A DNA stretch of 64,000 nt, taken from positions 5,522,187 through 5,586,186 of the forward strand of contig NW_025062475.1 in the NCBI RefSeq assembly GCF_000002995.4, in the 5' to 3' direction. The DNA is from Brugia malayi. Lineage: Eukaryota; Nematoda; Chromadorea; Rhabditida; Onchocercidae. Below, piece after piece: positions 1 to 14,395 of the stretch (the stretch's first letter is position 1; each line of letters starts with the position of its first letter). Below the pieces are notes generated by a model. The model was not told the DNA's origin and did not search any database. It saw only the letters and a program-made list of their open reading frames with translations. Made by a program: the position numbers and the translations under genes.

Positions 1-3000
1 TTGAATAAGGACCTTCGTACGATTCTATAATTTTCCAGAGTTAAATCAATTTTTTTATGCCTAGTATATTTTGTGAATGCACTGCAACCTCATAGCTATT
101 CTAAAACCTTCTCCCCAATATTGTTTACCACCGCAGTGGTAGTTGTGGCAAATTTACTACTGAACGACAAGACTATTGTTGGGAAATTAGTTTCTTTTTT
201 TGTTTTGCCTTTTTTGAGTCGTTAAAGTATTAATTTCGAATCATTTTGTACATAATTAAAGTTAAAGTTATGATTTCTTAACCTTCATTTATTAGGTTTA
301 AAATATCTTTCTTATACTTGACCATTAGTGTAATATTTGCCATGCGCTTTATTTGTTAATGAGATTGAAATATATTGGATATATTCTATTCGTTTTGCAT
401 TGGCGGCCTCAAAAATGCCAATACACAACTCAAGGCGCATTAATTCTCCTTAAAAATTGACGTATAATTCGCTTCGGAAGTTACTGCTATCCGGAAGCAC
501 TACTAATATAGTTTGAAATCTGGAGACCTAATTTATATTTATGAGGTATTTCATGCAGGAATAATTTATCCTCACTGATTAATCGATAATCTATCAAAAA
601 TAATAAGTGAAAATTGAGAAATTAACGAAAAGTTCCTTGCAATGTAGAGAGATGAGGAATTGTTGATTGAAAGATTTGATCGTGCTTAAGCTGCCATTTA
701 CTTCAGTTTAATAAAGAAATGCGTTCTGGAAACTTTCGTCTTCTTGAGAAAATATTAAATCACATTTTGTTCATTAAATTTCGTTTCAATCTACTCGAGA
801 ATGCTCACTGTATCCACAATGCAACATCAACACTGTTAAGTGAATATCTGATCTTGTTTGTTTGATGTCAATAATTGTAATCGCATAATTGCGCATCTTA
901 CGACATGTACTAAGCATATGTATCGCCATCTAAGTAGTTGGATCAATTCACTTAGCACTTCTAGATATGAAGTGCATCAATATTGTGTAATAAATGATGC
1001 AAATTCTTAATTAACATCATGTAAATAATTAACATTTTAGATCATTAATAAACCGATAGTGAGAACTGTGCAGTGATCTTCAGAAATGATTAGAAATTCT
1101 GCAGTAGTTTCTTTAGTGCCTACTTGAATCTTAGAGAAATGAATATGAAGAAGTAATAAAAGTGATCGACATATAAAGCTTGAAAATATGCACACTTTCT
1201 TTTTAATCTGATTTCATCGTGCTTTTATATTTGAAATAATTAAAATTTGTGATTAAAAAAATTTCTCTTTATTAGGAACACTGATAAGTAAAAATTATAT
1301 TAACATGTATTATCAATTTGTAAATCAAAATGCATCTGAATGATTACATTTGCTTTTATCCGATAAATTTTGCAACATTCAGTTTCAAAGTTTTTTGCGT
1401 CCATTTCTGTTTCCTTAAGTCAAATATTTTAATCGTTTCCTGAAGTATAATTCATGCTTATTCTTGAAACATATCAACAAAGAGTTTTTGTGAATTGAAT
1501 TAAATCAATTTTATAGTGAACTCAACTCTAATTAGTGAGCTATGATTTAATCAACCAAAGAAAAATCTGAAAATTGGAAAGGAAAGCAATGATAAGTTAA
1601 ATGTCATTCTTGACATTCCAACTGAAGGCAAATAATTCTTCATTAAGCTAGTAATTAATTCTGTTAATTGCAATAATTGTTCGCAGCAAAAATTTAATTT
1701 GCAACAATTATTACTTCTCAGTTGAGCGAAAGAGCAGTTGCAATTTCGATTCAACTTATTGTTTACTTACATGGCAATCGTTTTTCATATTTGATAAGCC
1801 ATATGCAGTTGCTTTTGTACTTTGGACTTCTTACTTTCACACTTGACCAATGAAGAAATGACAACAGTGAAAGAAAGTATTGAGCATTAGTTTTATTTAG
1901 CAATGATTAAATTGTTCTTCTAATTATTATTTATGTCAATAATCATTACATTCATTAATTGCAAAGAAAAATTTGCTTGTTTTGCAAGAAAAAATTTTTA
2001 ATATCGAAATTCTTAACTGATGGACATTTCTATTTCAAAGTTTTTTGTTCTGGTTTCTTCACATTTTCCAAAGATATTCATATTAAGTGCAAAGTTTGCA
2101 ATATAATTTTGATGGCAATGTGAAGTGTAAGTATTTTACACGTATCCAAAGGAAGACAATCAGATAATTTGGCGCAATCAGATAAATCAAGAAGATTATT
2201 AGCACCTTGAGAATCTAAATGATAGTGATAATGTTAAGGGAGCAGGCTTCTGATTTTTGAAATTTTAAATCAAAGCTAATCAGTGAGATATTCTTACTAA
2301 TGACTACTTGATCAATTTTCCTGCAACATTTATCATAACTATGAAACTGAAGGTGATTTGATGAAAAAAAGATATTTTACTGATAAGTTAAAATATAAAA
2401 AGGAAAAGATGTGACTTAATTTCCTGTTAACGAATTCCACTAAAAAACTGTTTTTGTTAAAATGAAAGAATAAAAATAGATGATTAATAGTGGTAATAAA
2501 GAAGTAAAAAATGTTGGAAAATTTACCGAATAAAAGCAGATCTACCTATTCAGATATATTTTGATTCACAAATTGATAACACATATTAATATGTTTACCT
2601 ATCGTTAAGTGTGTTGTCACAAGATATTAAAAACTATATCAGTTTTGCCGTTATATTCAATTGTTAAATACAACCTTTATTGTAAACAGTTTTTTTATAT
2701 CATTTTGCTTAAGCTAAACTGATAAAAATAATTTCAGTCCTTTAAAATATTGAGGTTTACATTCGTAGTGGGCGTGCTTCATTTATTTCAGCCAATTCCC
2801 AGCTTTCTTTTTTCTTTCTTTTTCACTAAAATCCATTTTGAATTCAAATACCAATTCAAAAAAAAAAAATCTTCCAATACTGTGTACTTGAAACTCTTAA
2901 AATAGATAAATTTGGTTATACTAGACTGTCAAGAATTATACAATGAAAAACTTTTGAAAACAAAATGAACTTCAATTATTTTTTAATCCAACAAAGGACA

Positions 3001-3090
3001 TCAGGTGAATTGCTCTGAACGCATTATGCTGAAACATCGAATTGTCATTTTACAGTAGAAAGTAATCGAAGTATTTGGTGCTGAAATACA
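1..3090. other. Intergenic, no gene recognised
   Basis: AT-rich sequence with frequent stops in all frames. The longest open stretch (about 67 codons, minus strand, 1551-1754) is of biased composition and has no recognisable domain. The last few hundred bases should hold the promoter of the downstream glucuronosyltransferase, but no specific element could be identified. Confidence 0.6.
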
Positions 3091-6000
3091 ATGTATCATG
3101 CTGAGTGGTATTTGGCTTCACTCATTATTATATTTCATGCATCACAGAATGATTCATATAAAATATTGGTATATAATCCACGTTTTGGTAAAAGTCACAC
3201 CAAATTTTTGGGTTCAATCGCTGATACATTGGTTAATGCCGGGCATAATGTAGTAAGTGTTTTTTTTTTTTTTTTTTTATTTATTTAAATTTTGAAAGAT
3301 GAATGAATAAAAGTAATGTAATTTGATTGAGGAATAAACGCCAAGTCTGTTTTTGTTATTTTGCAGACCGAGTTTGCTCCTGTACTTTTTGAATTTTCCG
3401 ATTCCACTGGTTCTAAATTGGCTAAAACAGTAAAAATAGACGCTGATCCGGAAATATCGAAAATAATGAACGTAGAAATTTTTGCTCAAGATGCATGGAA
3501 ACGAAATCAGCAATCCATTTTCTCATTGATTTCGGTACTGTTTGTTTAATAGTTTGCTCATGAAGCAGTTTCGGAGTGATTTGAAATCACTATCGCTAAA
3601 AGCTTTAAAAAGACATCAGAGTAACTGTCAAACTTTAAAAAAAGAAATACCGTTATATTAATTTAGGTTATGAAACGAATGTCGGATGCTCTTCTGAAGA
3701 ATTGTGAGTTTCAACTAAAGCAGGAAAAAATAATGCAAGAATTGAAATCTGAAAAGTTTGACTTAGCTATCTTCGAATTTAACCAATGCTTTGCCGGTGT
3801 GTTATTTATCTTCTCCTGATTCAATATTTAGCCTTTTATACTGCACCACTCATTCATAACAGAAATAGGCTTCATGGAATTTGATAAATTTCAAGTGCAA
3901 AACTTTTAAAGCCTAATTTTGACAAATATAAGCAGAAAACAAATTTTTGCCATGCAATGATAAGTTAGCTATTATAAAATTTGATACCCTCAAATTCGAA
4001 GTGTTGAAATAAAATTTAGAACAATTTCTTTCCTAATCAAAAAAGATAATACACTTTATTTGTATACATCAGTACTATTATAGAATTTATTCAGTCTTAA
4101 ATTCTATTCAATTGATATAATAATTACTAATCGAATTACAGGAATAATTGAATTGCTTCGTATACCGGCTCATATTGTCGTTAGTCCTACTGCTCTATTT
4201 GAATATGCCATAGAATGTTTTGGTATACCAAATATTCCTAGCTATATTCCAAGTAAATTTTAACAGTTTTCAGCTTTTCAGAGTTTGAAATAAATTTGAC
4301 ACTAAAACTTCTTAATTATGAAACTGTGGTATCTAGCAACAGCAATTGTAAAAAAGCATTAAATTGGAAAATTAGTTTTAATTTTACATGTGCAAAAATA
4401 AGTATCACATTAGGAAAAAAAGATGATAAAAATGGAACATGTAAATTATTAAATTAATTATACATTATTAATTAATATATTTTAAAAATAAATTTTTATT
4501 TCTCATGTAAAAAAGTCACTCATTGAAATTGCACCAATTTATTCTCCTCATAGCTCAAGTATCTTTCGTTGTGTTATTATTTCTTTTTTTTTTTGTTTTA
4601 ACCATAACAGAACAAGAATATATTGCAGGTTTGCTTACACAGTATACTGATAAGATGACATATTTACAACGGCTGAAGAATCTCATCATAACAATTTTAA
4701 CGACTAAATTGCTGGATAATCATACAATAAGATGTCAAGCCTTGTTTCGACGACTTTACGGCGATCAATTTATCGATTTGAAAGTATAATATAGATTAGA
4801 GTTAAGGTTGAAAAAAATAGATTGAATATGTGTCCAATAAATTAAGACAGAAATGAAATAATGGAAATAAGCGAGGATTTTTGATTTTCATTGCATCAAA
4901 ATTTGTTGTTAATTCAAAATTCGTCAGAAATCAGCGATTAATTGCAACCTAACTTTTGAATAGCCAAAAGTAAGATTTTGATCAATTCTGATATAGTTAA
5001 CGAAGCTTTCGAACCAAATATTATTTGTTTCAGGAAAAGTTAGCTCAAGTGACATATGTTCTCACAAATACTGATCCACTTTTTCACATCTCAAGGCCAA
5101 CTATTCACAAAATGTTGGAACTTGGTGGTCTTGCCTTACCAAAACCGCAACCGCTAAGTAAAGTAAGTTCAATCTATACCTTACCTTGGAAGGAAGACAT
5201 TTAACAGAAATAGACAGAGTTCTCAATAATTCAATAGCATGTAATACTCAAAAAAGCATTTATTGATTGGTGTCATGTTATCTGCAGGATGACCTCATCT
5301 CGAAAACACACGAGAGCTTAAAAAAATCAATTGACCAGTTGAATTAATTTGTACACATTGTATCTTCCATTTCCTATTGCTAAATTTGATAAATTTTTCT
5401 TTTTAGCTAAATTAGCATTCCTATCCATTTATTCATCCATCCATCTTTTAATTTTACAGGAATGGATTGCAGTGATGAATAAACGGAAAGCGGTAGTGCT
5501 TGTATCATTCGGCACCGTTACACTGAGTTGTTGGATGCCTAACGAAACTAAGCAAGCACTTCTAGATGCATTCGATAGTTTTCCCAATGTGACATTTATC
5601 TGGAAGTATGAAAAAGATGAGCATTTAATCGCTGAGGGACGTCCAAACGTGATTACGTCAAAATGGCTTCCACAATCTGATTTGTTAGGTAGATTGTTTG
5701 ACAAATGAATTTAGTATATATGTAATGAAATTATCTAAGAATAATATGCAAAAAATTTTTCAGCACATAAAAATTTGATAGCATTTTTGACGCATGGTGG
5801 TATGAATAGCATAACGGAAACTTTGAATCGTGGAAAACCTATTGTTGTGGTACCGCTATTTGGTGATCAGATGCAGAATGCTGTATTAGTTCAACGATTA
5901 GGTCTTGGTATCAAATTATCCCTTTCGGAACTTGCGATAAAAGAAAAAATAAAAAATGCAATTTATAATATCATCTATGACAAAAGGTAAACTTTTATCA

Positions 6001-6852
6001 AATTTTCAAATATTTCTGTTATGAAAAAGAGACATTTTTATTTATAAAATAAACAATATTGGAAATAAATATTACCAGGCGATTTGTTTAAATCATTTGT
6101 TGAATATTTTGCATTATGGGTTTTTCTCTTTTTTCTTAATTTTTTCTTTTTTGCGGATCAAAATTTAGTAGCTTGTAAACAGGTTTAGACCGAAGATATT
6201 TTTGTTTTTTGTTTTTATTTTTATTTTTTATTTTTGGTTTTTATCTGAATAAATAAAGAAGTGATAGCGTTCAGAAGAATGATAAAGAAGAAAAACAGAA
6301 AAAAAGAAAAGTAAGGAATGAAAATTATTTCATTTAATGCTGAAAATATTCCAAATATTCCAGAATACATGTGGAATGAAAGAGAAACTAAAGCATGATT
6401 TAATAATAATATGTCTTATCTATTTCTTCCATACTAGATTACCATTTTTATAATTAAATTATTAGCAGCTTACTCTTTGATTTTTTAGCCGATGAAAAAA
6501 TTATGCATAAATAAATTTTGCTGCTTTATTTGCATATTTTAGTTATGCCCAAAAAGTTGAAAGATTATCAAAAATGATGGCAAAAAAGCCTAATCAAGCT
6601 GAGGAACAACTCATTAAGCATGTTGAATTTGCTGCAGAATTTGGTCAAATAGCGAATTTCGACCCATACGGCAGAAAAATGTCATTTGTATCTTATTATA
6701 TGCTTGATATTATCATTCCTTTTATAATACTTATATTCTTTATCATTACAATCATTTGTTACCTTATCATTAGACTATTCAGAAAATTATTCCACAAAGC
6801 TGTTATCTGTAATAATAATAATAGTATTATAACAAAGGTGAAAAAAAATTAA
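3091..6852 (+). CDS. UDP-glucuronosyltransferase, 9 exons, 538 aa
   Basis: Family-1 glycosyltransferase that transfers a sugar from a UDP-sugar to small lipophilic molecules in the ER (family knowledge). Exons: 3091-3252, 3367-3534, 3667-3796, 4142-4252, 4629-4783, 5034-5162, 5460-5688, 5764-5986, 6543-6852. All phases agree and give 538 residues, the usual length. The N-terminus is a signal peptide. GHNV near residue 52 supplies the expected catalytic His, and FDLAIFEF in exon 3 the region of the partner Asp. Exons 7-8 hold the donor-binding signature: WLPQSDLL, then THGGMNS and FGDQMQNA. A C-terminal hydrophobic segment (IIIPFIILIFFIITIICYL) anchors the protein, and the tail ends KVKKN, which fits a KxKxx ER-retrieval signal. 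A polyadenylation signal AATAAA lies at 6909. It is probably a detoxification enzyme; the substrate cannot be told. Confidence 0.95.
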
Positions 6853-9800
6853 TGAATTTTTAAGAGAAAAAACCTACTGCTATATAAACAATAATGATAT
6901 TTATTTAAAATAAACAACTAAATTTTTAATTTTTAACTTGCATTTATTAAATCATTCAAAAAAATAACTTCTACTATGCATATATTTTTGTAGTAAACAT
7001 ATTGATTTCTTACGTATCATTGCATTGTATAGTATAATTTCTTTTTCAATAAAATTGCTTTGATATTTGCAATAACTTAAAATAACATTTCAATAATTAG
7101 ATATGACAAAAAAATGAGAGAGAAGAATTAACCTATATAATTAATAAATTTCTGAATAAATGATTGCAGCGATTATAAAATCTTAAATGATAGGTTATAG
7201 TAGCTCTTGATGTTTAAACAAATTATGGTAGAAATTTCTCAATTAATAAAGCTTCAAATTTGCAATGAGACTGTTAACAATTGCACTAAATTTGAATTAA
7301 CATTAAAATGTTGTAAAATCCCTTGATATATTTAAGTTTTAAAGCGAAATAAAGAACGAAATGTTATAAATTAAGGGAAATTAGAAATAAAATAGAAAAT
7401 AGAAAAATCTTTTTGGAAAATGAAAATATATATACATATAAGTGTTAAAAATACAACATAATTAACATGAGAAATTTACGAAAGCGAAAATATCACTGAT
7501 TGTTTTCGAATTAATTTTTTGTTTGTTTGTTAAACAAAATAATCAGTTTCAATTGAAGAATGAAACATTTATTGCTCTTTCTATTACACGTATGGGTTAT
7601 TTGATAAGGAAGAAAGAATTACGGTAATTTGTCATTTAGATTGCAGTAGAAAACCGTATAAAGTTTACGGTGAAGTTGTGTTATATATAATAATAATAAT
7701 TTAAATAAGATTGATATGTTTTGATCAACTTCAATTTTTAGAGAAAAATAACTTGACTTTTTTTAAATAATACAATAAAGAGCATTTTTTTTTTTTTTTT
7801 TGATAGTTAACTATATTTAATTAATTTTTACAATAATTTGAATTCAACGCACCCAATAATGCAGGAAACTTTGAACAATTTGGACGAACAATTGAAGTAT
7901 TTGAGATAGAGGACTGCATCTTCCCATGAAATATAATTGTGATAATAGCCATCAAATATGTGACTAAATATGAAATCAAATTTTATCATTGCTATTGTCG
8001 AAGAAACTGGTTCTTTTCTCAGCTGATTATAAAAATTTCTGGATATCATCGATTTAGTAGTTTGGGAGCATTTTTTGAAAAAAGGAAAAGAAATGGAAAA
8101 GTGGATAATTCCATAATAAAATTGAAAAATTGAAATGTATTCAGATTTCATTGAATGTTGGAAAGTAATGAGTGCTAAAATTTGCTAAAGCTTCATTGAA
8201 AATTAAACCTGATAGTACCACATGAAGAAACACAAGATCAGTTAATCGATATTTGAATCACCTTTAATTATCTCTGACAATTTACTGATAATTAATTTTG
8301 AAGTACATCTTGTATTATTTAGCATAGAATTTCAAAAAATATTCATTTTCATACTAAATGACGGAAATTTTTACAATTATGAAAGAAAAAAACCAACTGT
8401 TTCTTCGACAATAACAATTTTAAAATCAGATTTCATATCAAATTTCATATTTGATTATTTCATATTTTATTTATTCTGCTTTTTTTCCTTCTTTTCTTAA
8501 GCCTAATCTTAACTTCTACTTATTGCTTTTTATTTCTACACTTAATGAAATAATACAAATGTTTTGACTTTCGAACATCCCAAAATTACTGAAATAAACG
8601 TTTACTTCGTGATTTATGTCTCATTTCTTAGTTGGTTACTTATGCGTGATTACTTATGCGATTACTTATGCGGATTGATTTAATCTAACGAAAAGTTATG
8701 AAAGGATAACCTAAGATTTGAGCAATATTGATATGAAAGATGCAGCAATAAAAAGAAAGAAAATGTTTTAATTGTTTGAAATAATTTTACTTTATATGTA
8801 TTAAAATAATTTAATATTTTTCATGGCTTATTTAATGAATCGAATTGTCATATTTCATTTTAACTTTTTTTTCAGTTAAATTCTATTTAATAACTTGTTC
8901 CGAAAGTTCAGTATCAAATATTTCGACGAAAAAACATGGAAAGTAGGCGAAGTATGAACTATCAAAAAGAAGTATGATGATTTGATCGTTTATTTTATTC
9001 AGAGAACAACCACAGGTTGGCTAGATCCGTCACGTCACGTGTATCAAAAAATTGGCATTTCAAATGTACCACGTAGAAACGTTTTTTTTCTCAGTCTCAT
9101 TTAGAAATAACATTAAATGTTAAAAGTTTTATCATCTATCAGAGAACAAATTAGAGCAAAGACCGAATTCATCACACTCTCAGTGTTTCTTTTTTTTTCT
9201 TTCAATTAAATAACAAAAAGTTTTACAAAATTTTGTCAAATCGTAATTAATTTTCAAAGTTTAGTTATCTCTTCTCTTATTACAGAAACTTTAAAGATAA
9301 ATTAATTTTGTTTTGTTTTTTTTTTTTTTTTTTTTTTTTTTTGAAGAGAAAATATTTTACAAAAAACTTATTTTATCCGTAAAATATCACCGAGACATTG
9401 CTTAAATCCTGAGAAATGAAATGGCAAGATGATGTGATTATTGCGATTATTAATTATCCAAGTACCATCAGCTGATTACTCAAACATAACCTTTTCATTT
9501 TCAGCAAGTTTAAATATTAATAGGTTGCTTACTGCATTTTAATTCAAAAATTTTATGCAAACTGATTATAACAAAGAAGAAAAAATATTAAGAATGATTT
9601 TATTGAAATGGATTACTTTATATTTTCTACTTAATGATAGTCGGTCATTATACATTCATTATCTTTCTATTCTAAATTAGAACAATAATAATTTCAAAAA
9701 TTAACGTATTCTTCTTTCATTTGTGAATAAAAGATAAGATAGAACGGTTTCCAACTTTCATCTCTACCATTTTTTCTGTATTCACATACTTTACTCGTGG

Positions 9801-10212
9801 CGTACGTTTTTATTTTTACTTAATTGTTTAGAGAAATAGCAAATATTATTGTTGACTTCATTCATACAAAAAATATCATAATTCAGTTAAAAACTATTTC
9901 AATACAGCAGAAAAACCTTTTTTTATATTACGGTCAATTTGCAATTCATATCTTTTCTAAATTCATTTTAGATTTTTCTCTATAGTATAATATAGTATGC
10001 ATTCATAAAATTGATTAGGAATAATATTAATAATAAATTAGTTATTGTTATGAGCAGTGCTTAATTTTAGCAGTCATAAATGAATGGAAGTAACTGAAAT
10101 GAAAGAATAAAATGAAATGAAATGAAATGAATAAAAATAAAATTTGTTTCAATCTAAAAAATCTCATTTGCAGCTTTCTCTTTTTTCAACGTTGTAATGA
10201 ACAAAGTGAAAA
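6853..10212. other. Intergenic between UGT and PDZ genes
   Basis: No gene recognised. It holds the UGT 3' end, long T tracts (7787-7801, 9316-9342) and a short tandem repeat of TTACTTATGCG at about 8637-8671. The longest open stretch, 107 codons on the minus strand at 7828-8151, has AT-driven composition and overlaps an opposing open frame, so it is not called a gene. A CACGTG hexamer occurs near 9036; its significance is unknown. Confidence 0.55.
9316..9342. repeat. Poly-T tract
   Basis: A nearly unbroken T run upstream of the PDZ gene. Similar runs occur at 3261-3277, 29588-29615 and 29954-29979. Confidence 0.9.
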
Positions 10213-12796
10213 ATGCTTGACGGAAGTGAAGATGATGATGTTTTTGAGGAAGATGCCGCAACGTCAATTTTAATACCACCAACATATCGGATCACTGTTC
10301 AAATTGATTATGAAGAGGGAGAACCCGTAGAATTGATTATTTTAATTAATCATTTATTTAATTTTGCTGATTCAAAAAAATTGTGAATTTGGACAAATTT
10401 TTTTTCTCTTCCTCTTATTCTACTTTTTCTAATTTTTTAAATCATTTGTTACTAGAAATATTATAATCGAATTTAAATCGTTTTAAAAGATATGTTTGAA
10501 AACTCATATAGAAATGTAATCAAGGCAATGTTAAGTTATAATTCAATTCATTTTTCATAGTTTGGAATTGAATTTGGTAAAAATTTAACAGTATTAGATG
10601 TAAAAAAAGAAATGCGAGCTGATGGGATATTGCATCCTGGCGATGTAATTATTTCTATAAATGATGTTGTTGTTGAAGATCAGGTTCAATTTTATGATGT
10701 AAGTGAGCAAATAATAATACATATATAAATTATTAATATTTGCCAGATATTTGTTGAACAAAAAAAAAAAAATAATAATAATAAAATATTGAACAGAAAA
10801 AGAATTGCCATGATGTTAATACATTAATTTTACCCTTAAATTACTCATTCATGTTGTTACAAAAGTAATTTATAGTTTTGGTAAAAATCAAAAAAAAAAA
10901 TCTTTTAAAATTTTTTCTCAAATTTTTTTGCTTTGTCATAATGAAAATAAATTTCATACTTTCAAACTTTCTAGTTAATATTCCAAGTTTTTGCAGTTGA
11001 TAAAGCGTTTATTTCCAATGGTAAAAATAGAAGTGGAGCGGAAACTATGGAAGTCACCGTTAACCGATTTAAGAGCTCGACAAATTGGACTTGTTGCAAA
11101 AAGACATCATCAATATTTTATTGCTTATTTGCATCGCATTGATGGAATGAAACTTGGTTTATCTGTTAGGGTAGTTCGTTTGTAAGAAATATCTCCATAC
11201 TGAGATAATAATTATTCATACTTGATTTATAAGAAATCTGTGGATTGAAATATTTATTGTTCATATTTACTGAACTCTGAATTCATTTGTCTAATTTAAT
11301 CAGTTTGACTGCGAATTCAAATGTTCCATTTCTAATATATACAATTGTCATGAAAATATTTAAATATTGACATGTCTCTTTTGTTCTTTTTTCCCTCTTT
11401 TTCTTGTCCTCTCTTTTCCTTCCTCTTTCTCTCTCTTTTTCTTCTATTAATTATAATAATCGGAAATGAAATTGGTAGGAAATGTCAGATATATTTATGC
11501 GCAAAGTATTCCTGGTTTCCAGCAAATACATAATCAGGTTGTGGTGACGAAATGTAAAGATGGTAGCATTGTGAGTAAATGTTATCAGGAAGGTGATCAT
11601 ATTCTCGACGTTGATGGTGTCCGGGTAGTTTTACCACTCAGAACTGAAAATTGAATTTCAATTCAATTTTTAAGAAACCAAACTTTCAAAACAAATTTTA
11701 TCTATCATTATTCATCGAAAATTATCATAGTATTAGGTATATTCGAAGGCCGATGCAAAAGAACGAATAATCGCCGGTTTAAGAAGCGCATCATGTGTTT
11801 CCACTGTTGTTGAAAGGAAAGAATCAGATGATTCAACTTCCATGTATGATTATTTTTTCACCTTTTTTTTTTTTTTTCATTTACACTTTAAGTAACTTTA
11901 ACAGCTTCATAAAAATATCCAATACTATTATAATTTTGAATTTTATTTTTCTAAAAAGGAGCTGCATAAAATATAAGCTGATAATTCTTAATTTAATTAT
12001 TTAACAATTTTCTTAAAGTACGACTTTTCTGTTGTCAACACTTTTTTTGTATAAATTAAATTATACTTAATATCTGCAGGAGTAATAAAGTGTTGCTATT
12101 GGTTGGTGATCGAAATCCAAAAATGGCACCAGATGCGGTAAAAATTGGACAACGTGAAGCAGCAAGAATACGTTCATGTGCTGGAAGACAATTTCCATTA
12201 AAAAGTATATTGCGAACGTCATCCTATAAATCACCTACTTCATTACAAGTAAGTATTACTAAGTTTCGTAATTAGAAAATGGGTGAAATAGAAAATGAAA
12301 ATAGTTTTTAAATGGAATTCAAACAATAAATTTTACTAAATGACTAAATAATTTTCATATTAGAAATAAAAAGCTTTCATTTTGCATCTTTAAAAATGAC
12401 AAGTTATCACTGTTTTAGCTTTTGTATTTTAACTTAAAACAGATTTTAAATTATTTCAACTTAATTTTTTTTCTATTAAAATACTGCTATTCTCTCTAAG
12501 CAAAAAGTACTAAAATTGATCGCCGAAAATACAGTAGAAGAGTTTTTTATTATCGTTGTGATACAGCACTAAGCGAATAGTACCAGAAATTCATTCGAAA
12601 ATTGAGATTTCTAAATTTGATTAATATTTCTTTTTTTTAGTTTGATATGAAGCCGCTGATAATGCGAGTAGCAAGTGATACCAAAGAACCGAGTCGTTTG
12701 ATGCATGTGAAAAAAAAAGAGCCTAGTCGCGGATTCCTGAACCTTTTATTCGGAAAACGAAGCAATGCTGGAAATAAAAGACGAGATTTCCAATAA
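10213..12796 (+). CDS. PDZ-domain protein, 7 exons, 334 aa
   Basis: Predicted intracellular scaffold. Exons: 10213-10326, 10561-10698, 10997-11181, 11489-11624, 11737-11843, 12080-12248, 12641-12796, in continuous phase. The start is the first ATG (MLDGSEDDDVFEED), an acidic leader. PDZ 1 spans exons 1-3: it begins YRITVQIDYEEGEP, and exon 2 has the ligand loop in degenerate form (FGIEFGKNL) and then ILHPGDVIISINDVVV, the classic GDxIxxIN core. Exons 4-5 contain a second PDZ-like core (DGSIVSKCYQEGDHILDVDG). The C-terminus is basic and of low complexity. No transmembrane or enzymatic domain is seen. The exon 3-4 junction is the least certain: a phase-2 donor after CGTTT is paired with an acceptor inside ATGTCAG. 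An AATAAA occurs 6 nt after the stop. It resembles the PDZ proteins expanded in nematodes, but no exact orthologue is recognised. Confidence 0.85.
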
Positions 12797-13428
12797 TCAA
12801 CAATAAATTTGTTATAAATATGAGAACCAGGCGCAAAATTGCATGCACATTCTCTAATTACAATTTTGGGATGATAAATGATTTATGCAAGTTTTTTCTT
12901 TTTGCTTTTTAATTCTGTTTTCATATAATGAATAATGTTTTGAAGGAGCATTATTGAAGTAATTCAATAAGATGAAAATCGTCATGACCAATATCTGCGA
13001 TTTGAAGTAGAAGAAAGTTCATGAAACGAAGTCTAAAATTCCTTCAAATTTTTGCACCTATTGATGAAATACTTGGCAAATTCAATAACTGTTGCTAATT
13101 GTGCTCGCAAAAATTTGAGAATAATATCACGCTAACATTCTAAGTAATTAAGTCCAACAAAAATATTATTTTGGTAATTCCACTTATTTCATGAAGTGCT
13201 ACCATTTCAAATGACTAGATGAAATTAACGAATTGAGTTAACTACCCTATAACTATTTCGACCAAAACTGTAAGGTTACTGGTAAATAATATTAATTTAC
13301 TGGAATGGATTCCTGTCTTTATCATCCGTTATTCATCTATTTTTTAATGACAACTTAAAATTTGAATTTTAAAGAATTTTGACTGCAAAATGGTTGATTA
13401 ATAAGTAAGTTGTATTTACTTGCTACTG

Positions 13429-13466
<38 letters not shown>
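13429..13466. repeat. (ATA)n microsatellite
   Basis: About 12 uninterrupted trinucleotide units, in intergenic DNA upstream of dac-1. Confidence 0.95.
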
Positions 13467-13467
<1 letters not shown>

Positions 13468-14337
13468 GACAATATTAATAATAATCGTCATTAGTATTTA
13501 ATTACTCAACAAACTCTCATTAGAAACTCATGATGTTGATTCATGATTTTAGCACAAAATTTTTAATCGGAGCTTTTGCAATCGTTTCGAAAAAGTGTTA
13601 CAAATGTAACAGGTATTTCTAATCATGTTGAGTGATGTAGGTACAATTCAACAGAAAGCATTTCGCCGAATAAATCTCTATAAATCCTAATCTTATGCTT
13701 GACATTACGATAGTGAATGAATTAGAAGCTTTTATATGAATGAAATAAATTCCTCTAAGTTTCTCCGCGTCATTACAATTTATTTTTCCCTTTTTCCTTT
13801 CTCTAAATGTTTAATTTGAAATGATTAATTTAAAAACAAAATTTTATGTGTTTCCATTGGTTATAATCTTCAGATTTATTCGATAAAAGTCTAGTAAAAT
13901 ACATTTATGCTAGCAGTATATATCATCACCATATATAAAATTGATAAATAAGCATTTCGTTTATAACTTTTTCTTCTTTTTCAAATCCTTCATGAAATAA
14001 AAAGTTGTGCATTTTAATGATATCACCAACCTTTTGCTATCAACAAATCTCTTCAAAAAAAAGAAGCACTGCAACTAATTTATATATCAAATCTTATAGT
14101 ATACATGAGGCTATTCACTTCAATTACTTATTTCACGTTTTTTATTATTGTTTTCCATTCCAATCTAGTCCGACATTTTTTTTGTTTTACTTTTTAATTA
14201 TGTTTGCAAGATAAACAAAAACATACATAGTTATACACGTACGTACACACATATATATAATTATATCTATTAATAAATATTAGTTAGAATTATTAAGTCT
14301 GTTGTGAAAATCAAATCTGTGCAAGAAGAAATAGGAA

Positions 14338-14395
14338 TGGGGAGAGAAAGAGAGGGAGAGAGAGAAAGGAAGAGAGAGAAGGGAGAAGAGGAAGT
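14338..14395. repeat. GA-rich low-complexity block
   Basis: Imperfect GAGA/GGAGA purine run of about 55 bp. In other animals GAGA-type tracts can lie in regulatory regions, but nothing here shows function. Confidence 0.8.

Noticed and set aside
7828..8151. 107-codon open frame on the minus strand
   Set aside because: Strongly Phe/Ser/Ile/Tyr-biased as expected of AT-rich DNA, overlaps an opposing open frame, and shows no domain, signal peptide or partner exons.
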